Of a DNA stretch of 64,000 nucleotides, positions 53,036 to 62,100 are shown one piece after another (position 1 is the first letter of the stretch; each line of letters opens with the position of its first letter). Position numbers and translations under genes: made by a program. The stretch comes from Thalassobacterium maritimum. Lineage in GTDB: Bacteria > Verrucomicrobiota > Verrucomicrobiia > Opitutales > Coraliomargaritaceae. The DNA lies in the NCBI RefSeq assembly GCF_031127805.1, contig NZ_JARXHW010000013.1, positions 39,896 through 103,895 of the forward strand, given 5' to 3'. A model generated the notes under the pieces. The model was not told the origin of the DNA, did not search any database, and was given only the letters and a program-made list of their open reading frames with translations.

Positions 53036-54598
53036 TCAGTTAGCAAACGACAGCATCACTTTATCCAGGACTGGCTTTGACTGGTTGGCCGTTGTATCGG
53101 CCATTTTTACTTCGAACTGAAATCCGTAGCCTTTAGGTAATCCGGATAGATCCATACTTGCGGATGTTTTTTGCACCTGCTTGGCGAAGCCGGGCGTGTA
53201 GTCGTAGCTTTCCTTGACGGTTTGCCAATCGGTCCACTGGTCGACCTTAGCATCGTTGTCGGTATCCACACCGACGCGCACTTCGACCGTCTCCACCCAT
53301 GGACCGGGGCTGACAAAATCAGAGTTCTGCTGAGTCGCTAAGTAAAAACGCCCCTCGGCAAAACACACATCGGGATCTGGATGCCCTCTGCCCACATGAT
53401 TGAAAAAAGTAAAGGGCTCGTCCAAGCTAGACGATGTAAACATAGCCACGCTCATTGAGGTGCTGCCATGCTCGCCTGCAGGATCGTAGTCAGCGAAAAG
53501 ATAATATTGCCCACCCACACTGATCGAGGCCCAATCCCCGTAAGCATTTTGTTCCGGAGTGTGAACCTCGTATTCAGCCGTGCTGGTCTTATAGTTCTCT
53601 GGGTCTTCTTTTTTCCAATGTGGATGCGTATAAGTCTTCATGACTCCAGTCGGCGTGGTGCGCTCATCCACCGCGGGTGCCAAGATCTGAAAGTCATTGA
53701 GCCCATCTGGACTCACAGCGTGCCCCGCCAATGGCGAATCCCATGCGTGGGTTCGAGCATTGATCGGATCCCAGTTTTCATAAATGATATGAAACTTGCC
53801 CTCCAGATCACGAATTATGGCACAGTCCGAACCATGTGACGGATCCTTAAAAGCCATTCCCATATTCTTACCCGGCACACCATCCGTTAAATCCTCGTCA
53901 ATGTAGAGATGAGGATCTTGGTCATTCGGAAAGTCATAATAGAAATAGGCTTTTCCATCGACAAACTCTGCCGTGGTCATCCACCGCGAAAAGTTCTCAG
54001 TAATGGGTCCGTGGTGTACCCAATTGACCATATCGCGACTTTGCCAAGCATGATAGCCACCCAAACTTTTTTTGAGCCCGCCCGGTGCAGTAAATTCATT
54101 CGAGTTTCGCGTAGTCAACAATTCGACATCGAAGCCTTCCAGTGTCACCGACTCCGCTTCGAAGGGGGGCAATGGCGCTGCCGGAATCTCCTTATCACCT
54201 TCCTGCCCCTGCTGTTTTCCCTTCTTCACCGCGCTGCTCGAGCCTGACGCACGATATCTCGCAAACATCCAGTAATCATCCGGCCCGAGGCTCAAAAGCA
54301 CTGGTGCATCCGCCATACTCGCAGTGCCGATATTCTCAGTCGGCTCCCAGTTCAACCAAGCGGGTGATTGCTCAAAGGTAATCGACTCAGCCGAGCGCTT
54401 CTGGTTGAAACGTTTAAGAGCGCTTTGAAAAGTCGCGGTTTCCGCCGTTGGCGAGGCCATACCATCTTTCAACTCAAGCTGATTGTGTGAAGCAATCGCC
54501 TGCTCCCAGTCCGCTTGTGTATCAATGGTCCATGCCTCGCCCGCAAGAGCTGAAGCGGAGCTCAGAAGTATCAGGGGTATCATTAGGGTATTTTTCAT
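53036..54598 (-). CDS. Putative beta-propeller glycoside hydrolase (GH43/GH117-like fold)
   Basis: A 520-residue secreted protein with signal peptide (LMIPLILLSSASALAG). The central part has propeller-like repeats with Trp/Asp motifs: PDDYWMFARYRASG, GYHAWQSRDMVNWVHHGPIT, SHGSDCAIIRDLEGKFHIIY, NAYGDWASISVGGQYYLFAD and HPDPDVCFAEGRFYLATQQN. These resemble GH43/GH117-type five-bladed propeller enzymes acting on plant or algal sugars; residues such as the Asp of DCAII and DPDVCF may be catalytic. A Lys/Gln-rich insert near 125-140 is probably a surface loop. It is the first gene of the probable operon. No clear family can be fixed by eye. Confidence 0.65.
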   Translation of the reverse strand: MKNTLMIPLILLSSASALAGEAWTIDTQADWEQAIASHNQLELKDGMASPTAETATFQSALKRFNQKRSAESITFEQSPAWLNWEPTENIGTASMADAPVLLSLGPDDYWMFARYRASGSSSAVKKGKQQGQEGDKEIPAAPLPPFEAESVTLEGFDVELLTTRNSNEFTAPGGLKKSLGGYHAWQSRDMVNWVHHGPITENFSRWMTTAEFVDGKAYFYYDFPNDQDPHLYIDEDLTDGVPGKNMGMAFKDPSHGSDCAIIRDLEGKFHIIYENWDPINARTHAWDSPLAGHAVSPDGLNDFQILAPAVDERTTPTGVMKTYTHPHWKKEDPENYKTSTAEYEVHTPEQNAYGDWASISVGGQYYLFADYDPAGEHGSTSMSVAMFTSSSLDEPFTFFNHVGRGHPDPDVCFAEGRFYLATQQNSDFVSPGPWVETVEVRVGVDTDNDAKVDQWTDWQTVKESYDYTPGFAKQVQKTSASMDLSGLPKGYGFQFEVKMADTTANQSKPVLDKVMLSFAN

Positions 54599-54805
54599 AA
54601 TATATTACGATTCGGCTATGCACTTGAATCGTTCTGCTATCATACAGCCAAAATGGACTTCGCACCATCCCGAGTTCACGTGACGAGCGGTATTTAGGAT
54701 AGCTCTAAATTCGATATATTAGTCGGACAACTAGGAGAGCATATCAAAAACATTGAGGTGTGAGTTTTGATAGACGTTGTCATAGGTCGGGGCGCGACTT
54801 GTTTA
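54599..54805. promoter_or_regulatory. Upstream region of the fucan-utilisation operon
   Basis: This 207-bp AT-rich stretch is the only place for the promoter of the operon that starts at 54598. No close match to the CGTAATAG box was found in it. Its right end carries short C/G-rich dispersed sequence (GGGGCGCGACTTG near 54790) also seen near 63947. Confidence 0.4.
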
Positions 54806-55300
54806 TTATGGCCTTGGGTGCACGCCCGCCGATCCACAGCAGCTATCATGACGCGGGCTGAAGCCCCGCTCGCTCACGAAATCCGCATAAATGCCTTTGT
54901 TGGTAGAGCCCTTAAAGTCCTGACTCGGCAGAATGAGTGAATGCGCGATCTGGTGTACCATATAGATGAAAAACGGCTGTTCCTTCGACTGCCGTTCGAT
55001 GAAATTAACGACTTCCCGGTTGTAGCTCTGCGTAAGCTCTTGAAACGAGACCTCCTTCTCGATCTCCCGATCACGAACCAGTGCCTGACCTGTGGCCTGG
55101 GATTGGTCGCCATAATTGTGAGGGCATCCATAATATGAATCGAATCCCTGATCCATCGGATGCGCCCCCTCCACATTGAATCCCAGATGCCATTTGCCGA
55201 CGGCAAAGGTGCGGTACCCCGCCGGCTTGAGTAGCTCCGCGAAGGTAATCTCATCGGGATGCAGTGCATAACGCCCTCCGCTTTTAGAGTGATAATCGTT
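54806..55300 (-). pseudogene. Internal fragment of a sulfatase
   Basis: A frame open from just after a stop near 55301 reads DEITFAELLKPAGYRTFAVG then KWHLGFNVEGAHPMDQGFDS and FFIYMVHQIAHSLILPSQDF. These are the GKWHLG and following blocks of an S1 sulfatase, without the N-terminal catalytic CxPSR part or the C-terminal half. The end runs into a REP-like GCGGGCTGAAGCCCCGCT sequence. It lies next to the GH95 remnant. Confidence 0.8.
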
Positions 55301-55314
55301 TCATTGTATTCAAT

Positions 55315-55500
55315 TTATTGGGGGTGTTTGCTGAGCATTTCACAGACACCCGCAGGGCCACAAAAATTACCATCAATCTGAAACGGAGGATGGAAATCAA
55401 AGAGATTTGGGTAGGCTCTCGCGACATTTAGAAAACGATAAAACCAGAGCGCTTTGTCACCAGTGCCGCATCGCAAGCTCGAAGTAGAAGAATATCGCAA
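55315..55500 (-). pseudogene. GH95 alpha-L-fucosidase C-terminal-region fragment
   Basis: A 61-codon frame ends with GDKALWFYRFLNVARAYPNL, FDFHPPFQIDGNFCGPAGVC and EML. NLFD.HPPFQIDGNF..AG..EML is a hallmark of GH95 enzymes, which are normally about 750 residues or longer. The first 15 codons do not fit the family, so the homologous part is about 55315-55465. The gene was truncated at both ends and sits directly beside a sulfatase fragment. Confidence 0.75.
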
Positions 55501-55645
55501 AAAAAATGTAAAAAATAAGCGTTCTCGCTAATATGACCACGAAAGTGATCCCCCATCTAACTCGGCTCGCTGTTCACTGGAATAAGTTAATGGCGCTATT
55601 AGCCTTGTCCTACTAGTCAGTTCAAACTTTCATAATCACTCACTT

Positions 55646-56299
55646 ATGGCTACGCAACCCTCTCTCCCGATTAATGTTTGCATCATCGAAGACCATGCCG
55701 ACTTCCGAAATACGCTACGCACGGCAATCGACCGAACACCAACACTCAGTTGTTTTTCCGCATTCTCTAATGCAGAAGATGCCTTTGAACATTTAAGTCA
55801 ATCGTCGTCTCCTGACATTATTGTGCTCGACCTCGGCTTACCAGGAATCGATGGCATCGAGGCGATCCCCAGACTCAAAGAGCTGGCACCTGAGGCAAAA
55901 GTGCTGATTCTGACTGTATTCGAAAATAAAACGCGGGTATTCCAAGCACTGGGAGCCGGTGCGTCCGGCTATCTAATGAAAGCTTCGGGCATAAAGTCGA
56001 TCATACAGGGCATCGAAGATGCTCACAATGGCATCGCTCCCCTCAGCGCCGACATCGCCCAAATGGTTTTTGCAACCTTTAGTGCGTTCAAACCACAAAC
56101 GAACGAGGCCGAAATTTCCGAGCGTGAAGTCGAAGTGCTCCGCAAACTCGCCGATGGATCGACTCGGATCGAAATAGCGGATCAATTAAATATCAGCCGT
56201 CACACCATCGACAGTCATGTTCGCAACATTTATCGGAAACTACATGTGCACAATGTATCCGGCGCAATCACCAAAGCCGCTGCGATGCACATCATCTAG
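55646..56299 (+). CDS. NarL/LuxR-family response regulator (pair with 56371-58470)
   Basis: A 217-residue response regulator. Receiver domain: acidic pair E15-D16, phosphoacceptor D62 in IIVLDLGLPGIDG, and GYLMKASG. C-terminal LuxR HTH: ISEREVEVLRKLADGSTRIE, LNISRHTIDSHVRNIYRKL. It is transcribed divergently from the GH95 remnant and just upstream (about 70 bases) of a histidine kinase gene, the reverse of the kinase-first order of the two other pairs. It is more divergent from those pairs than they are from each other. Confidence 0.88.
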   Translation: MATQPSLPINVCIIEDHADFRNTLRTAIDRTPTLSCFSAFSNAEDAFEHLSQSSSPDIIVLDLGLPGIDGIEAIPRLKELAPEAKVLILTVFENKTRVFQALGAGASGYLMKASGIKSIIQGIEDAHNGIAPLSADIAQMVFATFSAFKPQTNEAEISEREVEVLRKLADGSTRIEIADQLNISRHTIDSHVRNIYRKLHVHNVSGAITKAAAMHII

Positions 56300-56370
56300 G
56301 CCATCAGCCAGCTCACAAGAAGCGAGTAGTATTTTTTACGAATCAACACTTGCCCAGCTCCTCGAATCCT

Positions 56371-58470
56371 ATGCTTCGGCACACGCTTAACTACTTAGTA
56401 TTGATGTTATCAGTACTAACGTCACTCCGGCTCGTCGCTGTCGACGAGATTAATATAGCAACGGAGGCGCATTGGAGCGATTCGTCGGTAAAGAATCCGG
56501 AATCGTTCGACGCCACAGCGAAGCAACTTGCTTGGGAACGCGAAATCGCAAATCGACTCCTAAAATCTTACCGCGAGAATGAAAACCGTCTGCGAGAAAT
56601 CGAAGCAGAGCTCGACACTCTTCCCATTCCTTATGGTGGTGAACCCACGGGAAGCGGTGGCTACCTGACAGCATGGCAAAAATCCGCCTTAAAAAAAACG
56701 CAACTAAACTTCACTTGGGACAAAACGGCTACAATCGATGCGATCGCGCTCGTCCCCTTACGACTCTACCTCGGCGATGAGGCTGGCTTAACCGAAAATG
56801 CCTATTGGCCAGGCTCTATCAAAATACGAGCAAAAGTTAACGGAGCATGGAAAATTCTGGCAGAACTGAACGACTCACAACAGGAGATTCAAAACTCATT
56901 GCCAGAATTCGTCAGCTTTGATCCCATTCAGACCCAAGAATGCAATATTGTATTTAGCAATTTACCCAAGCGAATGGGAAACAATCAATATGCGGGCGGC
57001 TTCTCTGAAATATTCATATTCTCTACGAATGCCAATATTGCCCCACGGGCTAAAATTACTGTCAATAGCAGCCGTGAAGGCTACCGCGTCTTTTCACGAG
57101 ATTACCTAACGGATGAACAAACACCACTAGGCCTGCCGGAAATCGGCCCTCGAACTGCTGGCGGCTTGGGCTTAACCATCGTCACCAAAGATCGCATCCA
57201 TAGCCCTGCCAGAAGTTTTACGATCAAGTACCCTGAAGATCAGAAAATTGATGGTGTGCGCATCGACCCTGCAGTCATTTATAAGCCAGGCCAAGCGTTT
57301 CCGATTCGTTTCACGGTCCAACTATTGGATGCGGCACAAAATATTTTGCAAAGTAACGAGCGCTATCTGGACACTCCTTTCAGAAATCCAGGCTTAAACC
57401 CACACATTGTTCATTTTCCACCCACCACAGCACGTAGCGTGCGTTTAAACTTCATTGAATCCTCACAACCCACAGAGCGCTCCAGGCCCTGGATTCAAAT
57501 TAGCGAAGTCACTCCCCTTTACCGAGGTGTTCCACTCCCTCGAACGGCCAAAATTACTGCAACCCAAGAGAACAAGCCCAGAATCGCGCAAGGCCTAAGC
57601 GATCCATTCGGCATTCAACTCTTCTGGTCCAATCAAGCTGCCTATGATGGAATGACCCAATCGGGCAAAATCCTCACTCACCGGGAGTGGCTCAAAGGGC
57701 TTAACTTACGCCTGCGCTTACTAGAGGAAAAGAGTCTTCTAACGGCCACACAAACAACTCTACTGCACAAAGTCAGAAATTACTCCTTAATGAGTACGAT
57801 CGGTCTGACTTTACTAATTATCTTTTGTGCACTCTATCTGACGATCCATCACCGCATGAAAGTCAAACGTGAGATACGCGACACACGCGAACGCATCGCC
57901 AGTGATCTCCACGACGACGTGGGAAGTAACCTCGGCACAATCAACCTACACACCGAGTTCTTAATGGATCAAATTGAGGAAGCAGAGCTCACAGATCGAC
58001 TCAAAGCGATCTTCAAACTCACTAAAGAAAGCGCTTTTGGACTAAGGGAAGTGCTGCACACAACAGCCCCACGTATCGGCCGAGCACAGAACATAGTTCC
58101 ACACATCGAAGAACTCACCCAACTATCACTCTTTGATATCGAATATTCACTACAACTCGACCCTACAATTAATAAGACACTAACCTCTCCCCTCCTTCGG
58201 AAAGGCTTGTTACTCTACTACAAAGAGGCACTTTACAATATTCAACACCATGCCCAATGCACACAGGTCACCATCTCATTAAAGGAGCATCTTGGCAGAA
58301 TAGAACTGAAGATCTCGGACAATGGAATTGGTATGAGCAAAGATCAACTAGCCGCTCCAAGCACGCTACGCACACTTAAACTACGTGCAAAAGACCTAAA
58401 CGGCGCATTAAAAATACAATCGCAACCGAATCAAGGAATGACGCTTCGGCTTACAATTAGCCCTCGATAA
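56371..58470 (+). CDS. Sensor histidine kinase with large beta-rich extracytoplasmic domain
   Basis: A 699-residue sensor from ATG 56371 (a TTG seven codons upstream is possible). A signal/leader (LNYLVLMLSVLTSLRLVAV) is followed by about 440 extracytoplasmic residues with discoidin-like strands (TIDAIALVPLRLYLGDEAG; FSEIFIFSTNANIAPRAKIT; ARSVRLNFIESSQ). One transmembrane helix lies near 472-492 (TIGLTLLIIFCALYLTIHH). The kinase core has phosphoacceptor H514 in IASDLHDDVGSNLGTI, N-box KEALYNIQHHAQC and G-box SDNGIGM. It shares overall design with the kinases at 3964 and 12256, but its own extracytoplasmic half is only distantly similar. It lies in the middle of the sulfatase/fucosidase region, making it a prime candidate regulator. 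Confidence 0.82.
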   Translation: MLRHTLNYLVLMLSVLTSLRLVAVDEINIATEAHWSDSSVKNPESFDATAKQLAWEREIANRLLKSYRENENRLREIEAELDTLPIPYGGEPTGSGGYLTAWQKSALKKTQLNFTWDKTATIDAIALVPLRLYLGDEAGLTENAYWPGSIKIRAKVNGAWKILAELNDSQQEIQNSLPEFVSFDPIQTQECNIVFSNLPKRMGNNQYAGGFSEIFIFSTNANIAPRAKITVNSSREGYRVFSRDYLTDEQTPLGLPEIGPRTAGGLGLTIVTKDRIHSPARSFTIKYPEDQKIDGVRIDPAVIYKPGQAFPIRFTVQLLDAAQNILQSNERYLDTPFRNPGLNPHIVHFPPTTARSVRLNFIESSQPTERSRPWIQISEVTPLYRGVPLPRTAKITATQENKPRIAQGLSDPFGIQLFWSNQAAYDGMTQSGKILTHREWLKGLNLRLRLLEEKSLLTATQTTLLHKVRNYSLMSTIGLTLLIIFCALYLTIHHRMKVKREIRDTRERIASDLHDDVGSNLGTINLHTEFLMDQIEEAELTDRLKAIFKLTKESAFGLREVLHTTAPRIGRAQNIVPHIEELTQLSLFDIEYSLQLDPTINKTLTSPLLRKGLLLYYKEALYNIQHHAQCTQVTISLKEHLGRIELKISDNGIGMSKDQLAAPSTLRTLKLRAKDLNGALKIQSQPNQGMTLRLTISPR

Positions 58471-58474
58471 GCTC

Positions 58475-58597
58475 TTATTCCTCGACTTTTGTAACATAAT
58501 CCTGCCCCAAATCACTTTGCTCACAGGACTCACGCCACTGCGCCAAACTCTGGGCCATCTGTTGCACCAACACGGGATACGAAGCGACTAGTGATCT
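58475..58597 (-). pseudogene. C-terminal fragment of a sulfatase
   Basis: Immediately beyond the stop of the 58599-60044 gene, another minus-strand frame reads SYPVLVQQMAQSLAQWRESC then QSDLGQDYVTKVEE and stops. This matches the final helix and the short tail of many S1 sulfatases (LE.W..SC..S..G.DY). It is the 3' scrap of a different sulfatase replaced by, or fused downstream of, the present one. Confidence 0.6.
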
Positions 58598-58598
58598 T

Positions 58599-60044
58599 CT
58601 ACCTTGTTTTCTTCTTTTTCGGGTAGTTTGCCTTTGAGAGTGACTCCATCGGATCTCCGAGGCTGTCCATGCGATCCTCGAGTGATTGAATCATCATCTG
58701 CAGTCGTTCCGCGTATTCAGGATTCTGAGACAAATCATGCATCTCCTGCGGATCTTTCTCTAGATTGAAAAGTTTGACCTTCTTCAACTTAGGATAGGCA
58801 ATCAGCTTCCAGCTATCCTGCAGCAGCATGCGCTGGGTATCAATGTAAGCACCGTAGATCGAATCGTGAATTTGCTCGCTGCTGCCATTCAACAAGGGAA
58901 GCACACTCTTGAAATCGATACCTTCGGGCACCTCTCCGCCGATGTCTAAGGCAGTCGCCATCGCATCCTGAATGTAAATGGGGGTGTCCAATTTTTGACC
59001 GGATTTCACCCCCGGCCCCCACACGATAAACGGTGCGGCCATGGCATCCTCATACATGTTCTGCTTCCCCACTAGGCCATGATGGCCCAGCGACAGTCCA
59101 TGGTCTGATGTAAAGATAATCCAGGTATTATCCGCCTTACCGGACGCATCCAGCGCAGCAAGAATTCGCCCGATCTGCTCATCCATATGCGTAATCAGCG
59201 CATAATACTCCTGACGATTCACTTTCACCGCATACTCCGTCCGCGGAAAGGGCATCAATTTCTCATCGCGAATGATCGGCACTCCCTTATTACCCTGGTC
59301 CGCATATTGAGGCACAAAGTTCTCAGGCACTTGGATCCGTTCCAATGGATAACGCTCGATATATTCCTTGGGTGCTTGGCGCGGGTCATGCGGCGCATTA
59401 AAGGCCAAATACATGAAGAACGGACGCTCTTTCTTGGCTGCCATTTCGATGAAACCGACGCCTTCATCCGCCAAGACCTCGCTCCAGTGCTTGCCCCCCA
59501 GCCAATAGCCTCCCTTGCTGGTGTCCCAAGGCTTCCAGCCCTGCTCATAATCCGCGGCATTCCTAGGGCGGTTATAACCGCTGGGCGTTTGCTTCGGCAT
59601 GCCAGCTCGCACAGTGCCTGTGTGATCAAAGACCTTCGGCACACTCACCTCCGGCACATGCCACTTGCCCGACATGTAGGTTTCGTAGCCTCGTTCAGCC
59701 ATCAGCTGAGACCAGCTTTGAAGCGCTCCCTTCCCAATGGCTTGGCTGGCCGCTTCAGCCTGCCAAATAAATCGACCTGAATTCATGGAGGAGCGACTGG
59801 CGCGACAGATGGCGCCCGTCCAGGCACCCATATTGTAGGCCTTGCTAAAGCTCGTGCCCTCATTTGCCAGGCGATCCAGATTCGGCGTATCGATATCAAT
59901 CAGACCATAGGCTCCGATCGCCTCATACACTTGATCGTCAGAAAAAATAAACAGGACGTTTGGCTTCGTCTCCTCAGCCTGAGCAACGAGCAAAAGGGAT
60001 ACAAAGGACAGAGTCCGAACTATTGTGGATTTTATGTTCATCAA
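58599..60044 (-). CDS. Secreted S1-family sulfatase (CRASR active site)
   Basis: A 481-residue sulfatase. Signal peptide (LSFVSLLLVAQA), FIFSDDQVYEAIGAYG with the metal-binding DD near 36-37, C80 in TGAICRASRSSMNSGRFIWQ, MSGKWHVPEV, and IFTSDHGLSLGHHGLVGKQN. The SDHG (instead of SDNG) second metal block and the CRASR motif resemble iduronate-2-sulfatase/heparan-sulfatase-like enzymes (choline-sulfatase-type subfamilies). It stands 17 bases after the 60062-61918 sulfatase on the same strand, likely one transcript. Confidence 0.92.
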   Translation of the reverse strand: MMNIKSTIVRTLSFVSLLLVAQAEETKPNVLFIFSDDQVYEAIGAYGLIDIDTPNLDRLANEGTSFSKAYNMGAWTGAICRASRSSMNSGRFIWQAEAASQAIGKGALQSWSQLMAERGYETYMSGKWHVPEVSVPKVFDHTGTVRAGMPKQTPSGYNRPRNAADYEQGWKPWDTSKGGYWLGGKHWSEVLADEGVGFIEMAAKKERPFFMYLAFNAPHDPRQAPKEYIERYPLERIQVPENFVPQYADQGNKGVPIIRDEKLMPFPRTEYAVKVNRQEYYALITHMDEQIGRILAALDASGKADNTWIIFTSDHGLSLGHHGLVGKQNMYEDAMAAPFIVWGPGVKSGQKLDTPIYIQDAMATALDIGGEVPEGIDFKSVLPLLNGSSEQIHDSIYGAYIDTQRMLLQDSWKLIAYPKLKKVKLFNLEKDPQEMHDLSQNPEYAERLQMMIQSLEDRMDSLGDPMESLSKANYPKKKKTR

Positions 60045-60061
60045 TTTACAAAGTAGAATAA

Positions 60062-61918
60062 CTATTTAACTGCCACGGTTGGACTGTAGTGCAAATAGCC
60101 ATTCACATCGATGACCATAAAGCAGTAAGCATTGATATCCTCAGGAATACTTGCACGCACGCTATAGCCATCGGCGCTAATGCTGGCAGGTTCACGCATG
60201 CCCGGAAGCTCAATATCACTGGGCTTGCTTTCGAAATTCCGATCCCGATGCTTCTGTCCCGGATTTTCCGGACGATAAATCACATAGGCTTTTTCAATGG
60301 CTGGGCCGGAAGGCTTGGTTGAGAGCGTCGCCTGACGACTGCCACGATCAAATTTGGAATCCCCTAAGTCCGCAGACGGTGTCTTTTTATCTGTGTAATT
60401 CGGATTCAAATAAGGGCCCTCCGCGTGATTGGCTACGAGCTCAGCTTCCAAGATGGCACTCAGGCGCTCGACGACTGCGCTGTACTCCGGATTCTGCGCC
60501 AGATCGTTCATCTCTTCGTAGTCGTTGCGCTGGCCATTCTTTTCCAATTGATACAGCTCGTAGTCGTTGGTGAAATAACGCTTATACAGTTTAAAATCAC
60601 CGCTGCGGATCGCGGATTTCATGCTCTGCATGCTATTGTGCGGGAAGTGCCAGAACAAATAATCGCGCGCCTTCCCCGATGCATCGAGCACCTGCTTGGA
60701 TTTGCCTTGCAGGACCGACGTAATATCGAGCCCGCTGAGTTCTTTCGCGTCCTTCGCTGCGATTTTTGCATCCGTCAAATTCAGGATGGTGGGGAAATAA
60801 TCGAGTTGATTGATGAGGCCGTCAAATTGACTGCCTTGTGGAATCCCTGGCCCGGCAATCACCATGGGCACCCGCACGCCGCCCTCTTCGGAATGCTTTT
60901 TACCATATTTCAAGGGCGCGTTATCAGAAATGATTTCTTTGCCGTGCGTTTCCACGCCACCATTATCGGACGAGAAAAAGATATATGTCGTCTCGATCAA
61001 CTTCTTCCCTGGATTGCGAGGATCGTCAGTCTTTTCCAGGTAGTCCACGATACGCCCGAGACTCCAGTCGACTGTGGTCACCATGGCGGCGAAATAAGGG
61101 TTCTGCTGCCCTGGCAAGGTCATGTCACCGGGTTTAGGCGGAAAGGGCTGACCAAATTTGTCGCAGTAATATTCGAGCAGCTCACCGTTGCGGGTTAAGA
61201 CCGGCCAGTGAACCATCCAATGGCAGAGATTCAGGAAGAATGGTTGCTCGCCGCTCTCGTCGATGAATTTTAAGGCCGACTCGGTTACTTCATCGTAGGG
61301 ATAGGAAATGCCCTCGGGCTTCTTCTCGCTGAACGGGGGATACTTCTCCTTACTGAGTGGATACTGCTTATCCTTGGCCGTCGCAAAACCTTTGGTGCGA
61401 TCCCCCATGCCGCGATGGGGACCACGGTCCTGATTGACCACATCAAAGCCGTAGCTGGCAGCGTTTAGTCCGACGTGCCATTTGCCGGAGTGCCCGGTGC
61501 GATAGCCGTTGGCCTTCAACGCGTCCGCCAAAGTTAAAATATTGAGGTCCAAATGCCCCTGCAGATAAGGCTCCAGCAAGGGATCGCTCTTTTTACCGCT
61601 GGTCAATGCGCCCAAGCTGACATGCGTCAGACCAATCTTAGCGGGATGCTGCCCGGTAATAATCCCCGCACGCGAGGGTGAACAAGTCGGTGCGGGCGAA
61701 TAGCCCTGGGTGATATTCATGCCAGATTCAGCTAGCTTCACGATGTTCGGCGTCTCAAACGCGCAAGGGTCGTCCACATCGTTGAGCTGCACATCTTGCC
61801 AGCCCAGGTCATCCACATAAAAAATGATGATATTAGGCCGCGGCGCAGCAGTTAGCGTTGTCGTCAAGAGCGCGAGCCAAAGGCCGCACAAACATAGAAT
61901 CAAATGCTTGGATTTCAT
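60062..61918 (-). CDS. Secreted S1-family sulfatase, long form
   Basis: A 618-residue sulfatase with signal peptide (LCLCGLWLALLTTTLTA), metal-binding IFYVDDLGWQDVQLND, C79 in PTCSPSRAGIITGQHP, SGKWHVGLNAASYG, and FFSSDNGGVETHGKEIISDN. About 110 extra C-terminal residues (from SADLGDSKFDRGSRQATLST to YSPTVAVK) form a beta-rich tail of unknown role. It has a catalytic core like the GalNAc/arylsulfatase B-type group. It is the first gene of the short operon with 58599-60044. Confidence 0.92.
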   Translation of the reverse strand: MKSKHLILCLCGLWLALLTTTLTAAPRPNIIIFYVDDLGWQDVQLNDVDDPCAFETPNIVKLAESGMNITQGYSPAPTCSPSRAGIITGQHPAKIGLTHVSLGALTSGKKSDPLLEPYLQGHLDLNILTLADALKANGYRTGHSGKWHVGLNAASYGFDVVNQDRGPHRGMGDRTKGFATAKDKQYPLSKEKYPPFSEKKPEGISYPYDEVTESALKFIDESGEQPFFLNLCHWMVHWPVLTRNGELLEYYCDKFGQPFPPKPGDMTLPGQQNPYFAAMVTTVDWSLGRIVDYLEKTDDPRNPGKKLIETTYIFFSSDNGGVETHGKEIISDNAPLKYGKKHSEEGGVRVPMVIAGPGIPQGSQFDGLINQLDYFPTILNLTDAKIAAKDAKELSGLDITSVLQGKSKQVLDASGKARDYLFWHFPHNSMQSMKSAIRSGDFKLYKRYFTNDYELYQLEKNGQRNDYEEMNDLAQNPEYSAVVERLSAILEAELVANHAEGPYLNPNYTDKKTPSADLGDSKFDRGSRQATLSTKPSGPAIEKAYVIYRPENPGQKHRDRNFESKPSDIELPGMREPASISADGYSVRASIPEDINAYCFMVIDVNGYLHYSPTVAVK

Positions 61919-62100
61919 AACTTTATGCGTTTAAGACGCCAGCACACGGATGTGCAGGTGTCTATTGAGGAATTAGGGTGCCGGATTAACAGCTTATTGT
62001 TAATGCAAAGCAGAGCCCTAATATAGCAGATCGAAATCACATTGTGTATCCATAGTATACGTGAGGTGACGTAAAAGTGTTGATATACCTTAGTAGTAAT
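61919..62100. promoter_or_regulatory. Upstream region of the 60-62-kb sulfatase pair
   Basis: This 182-bp stretch precedes the first gene of the two-sulfatase operon. It is AT-rich and likely contains its promoter; no clear copy of the CGTAATAG box or the 20-bp palindrome was found. Confidence 0.35.
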
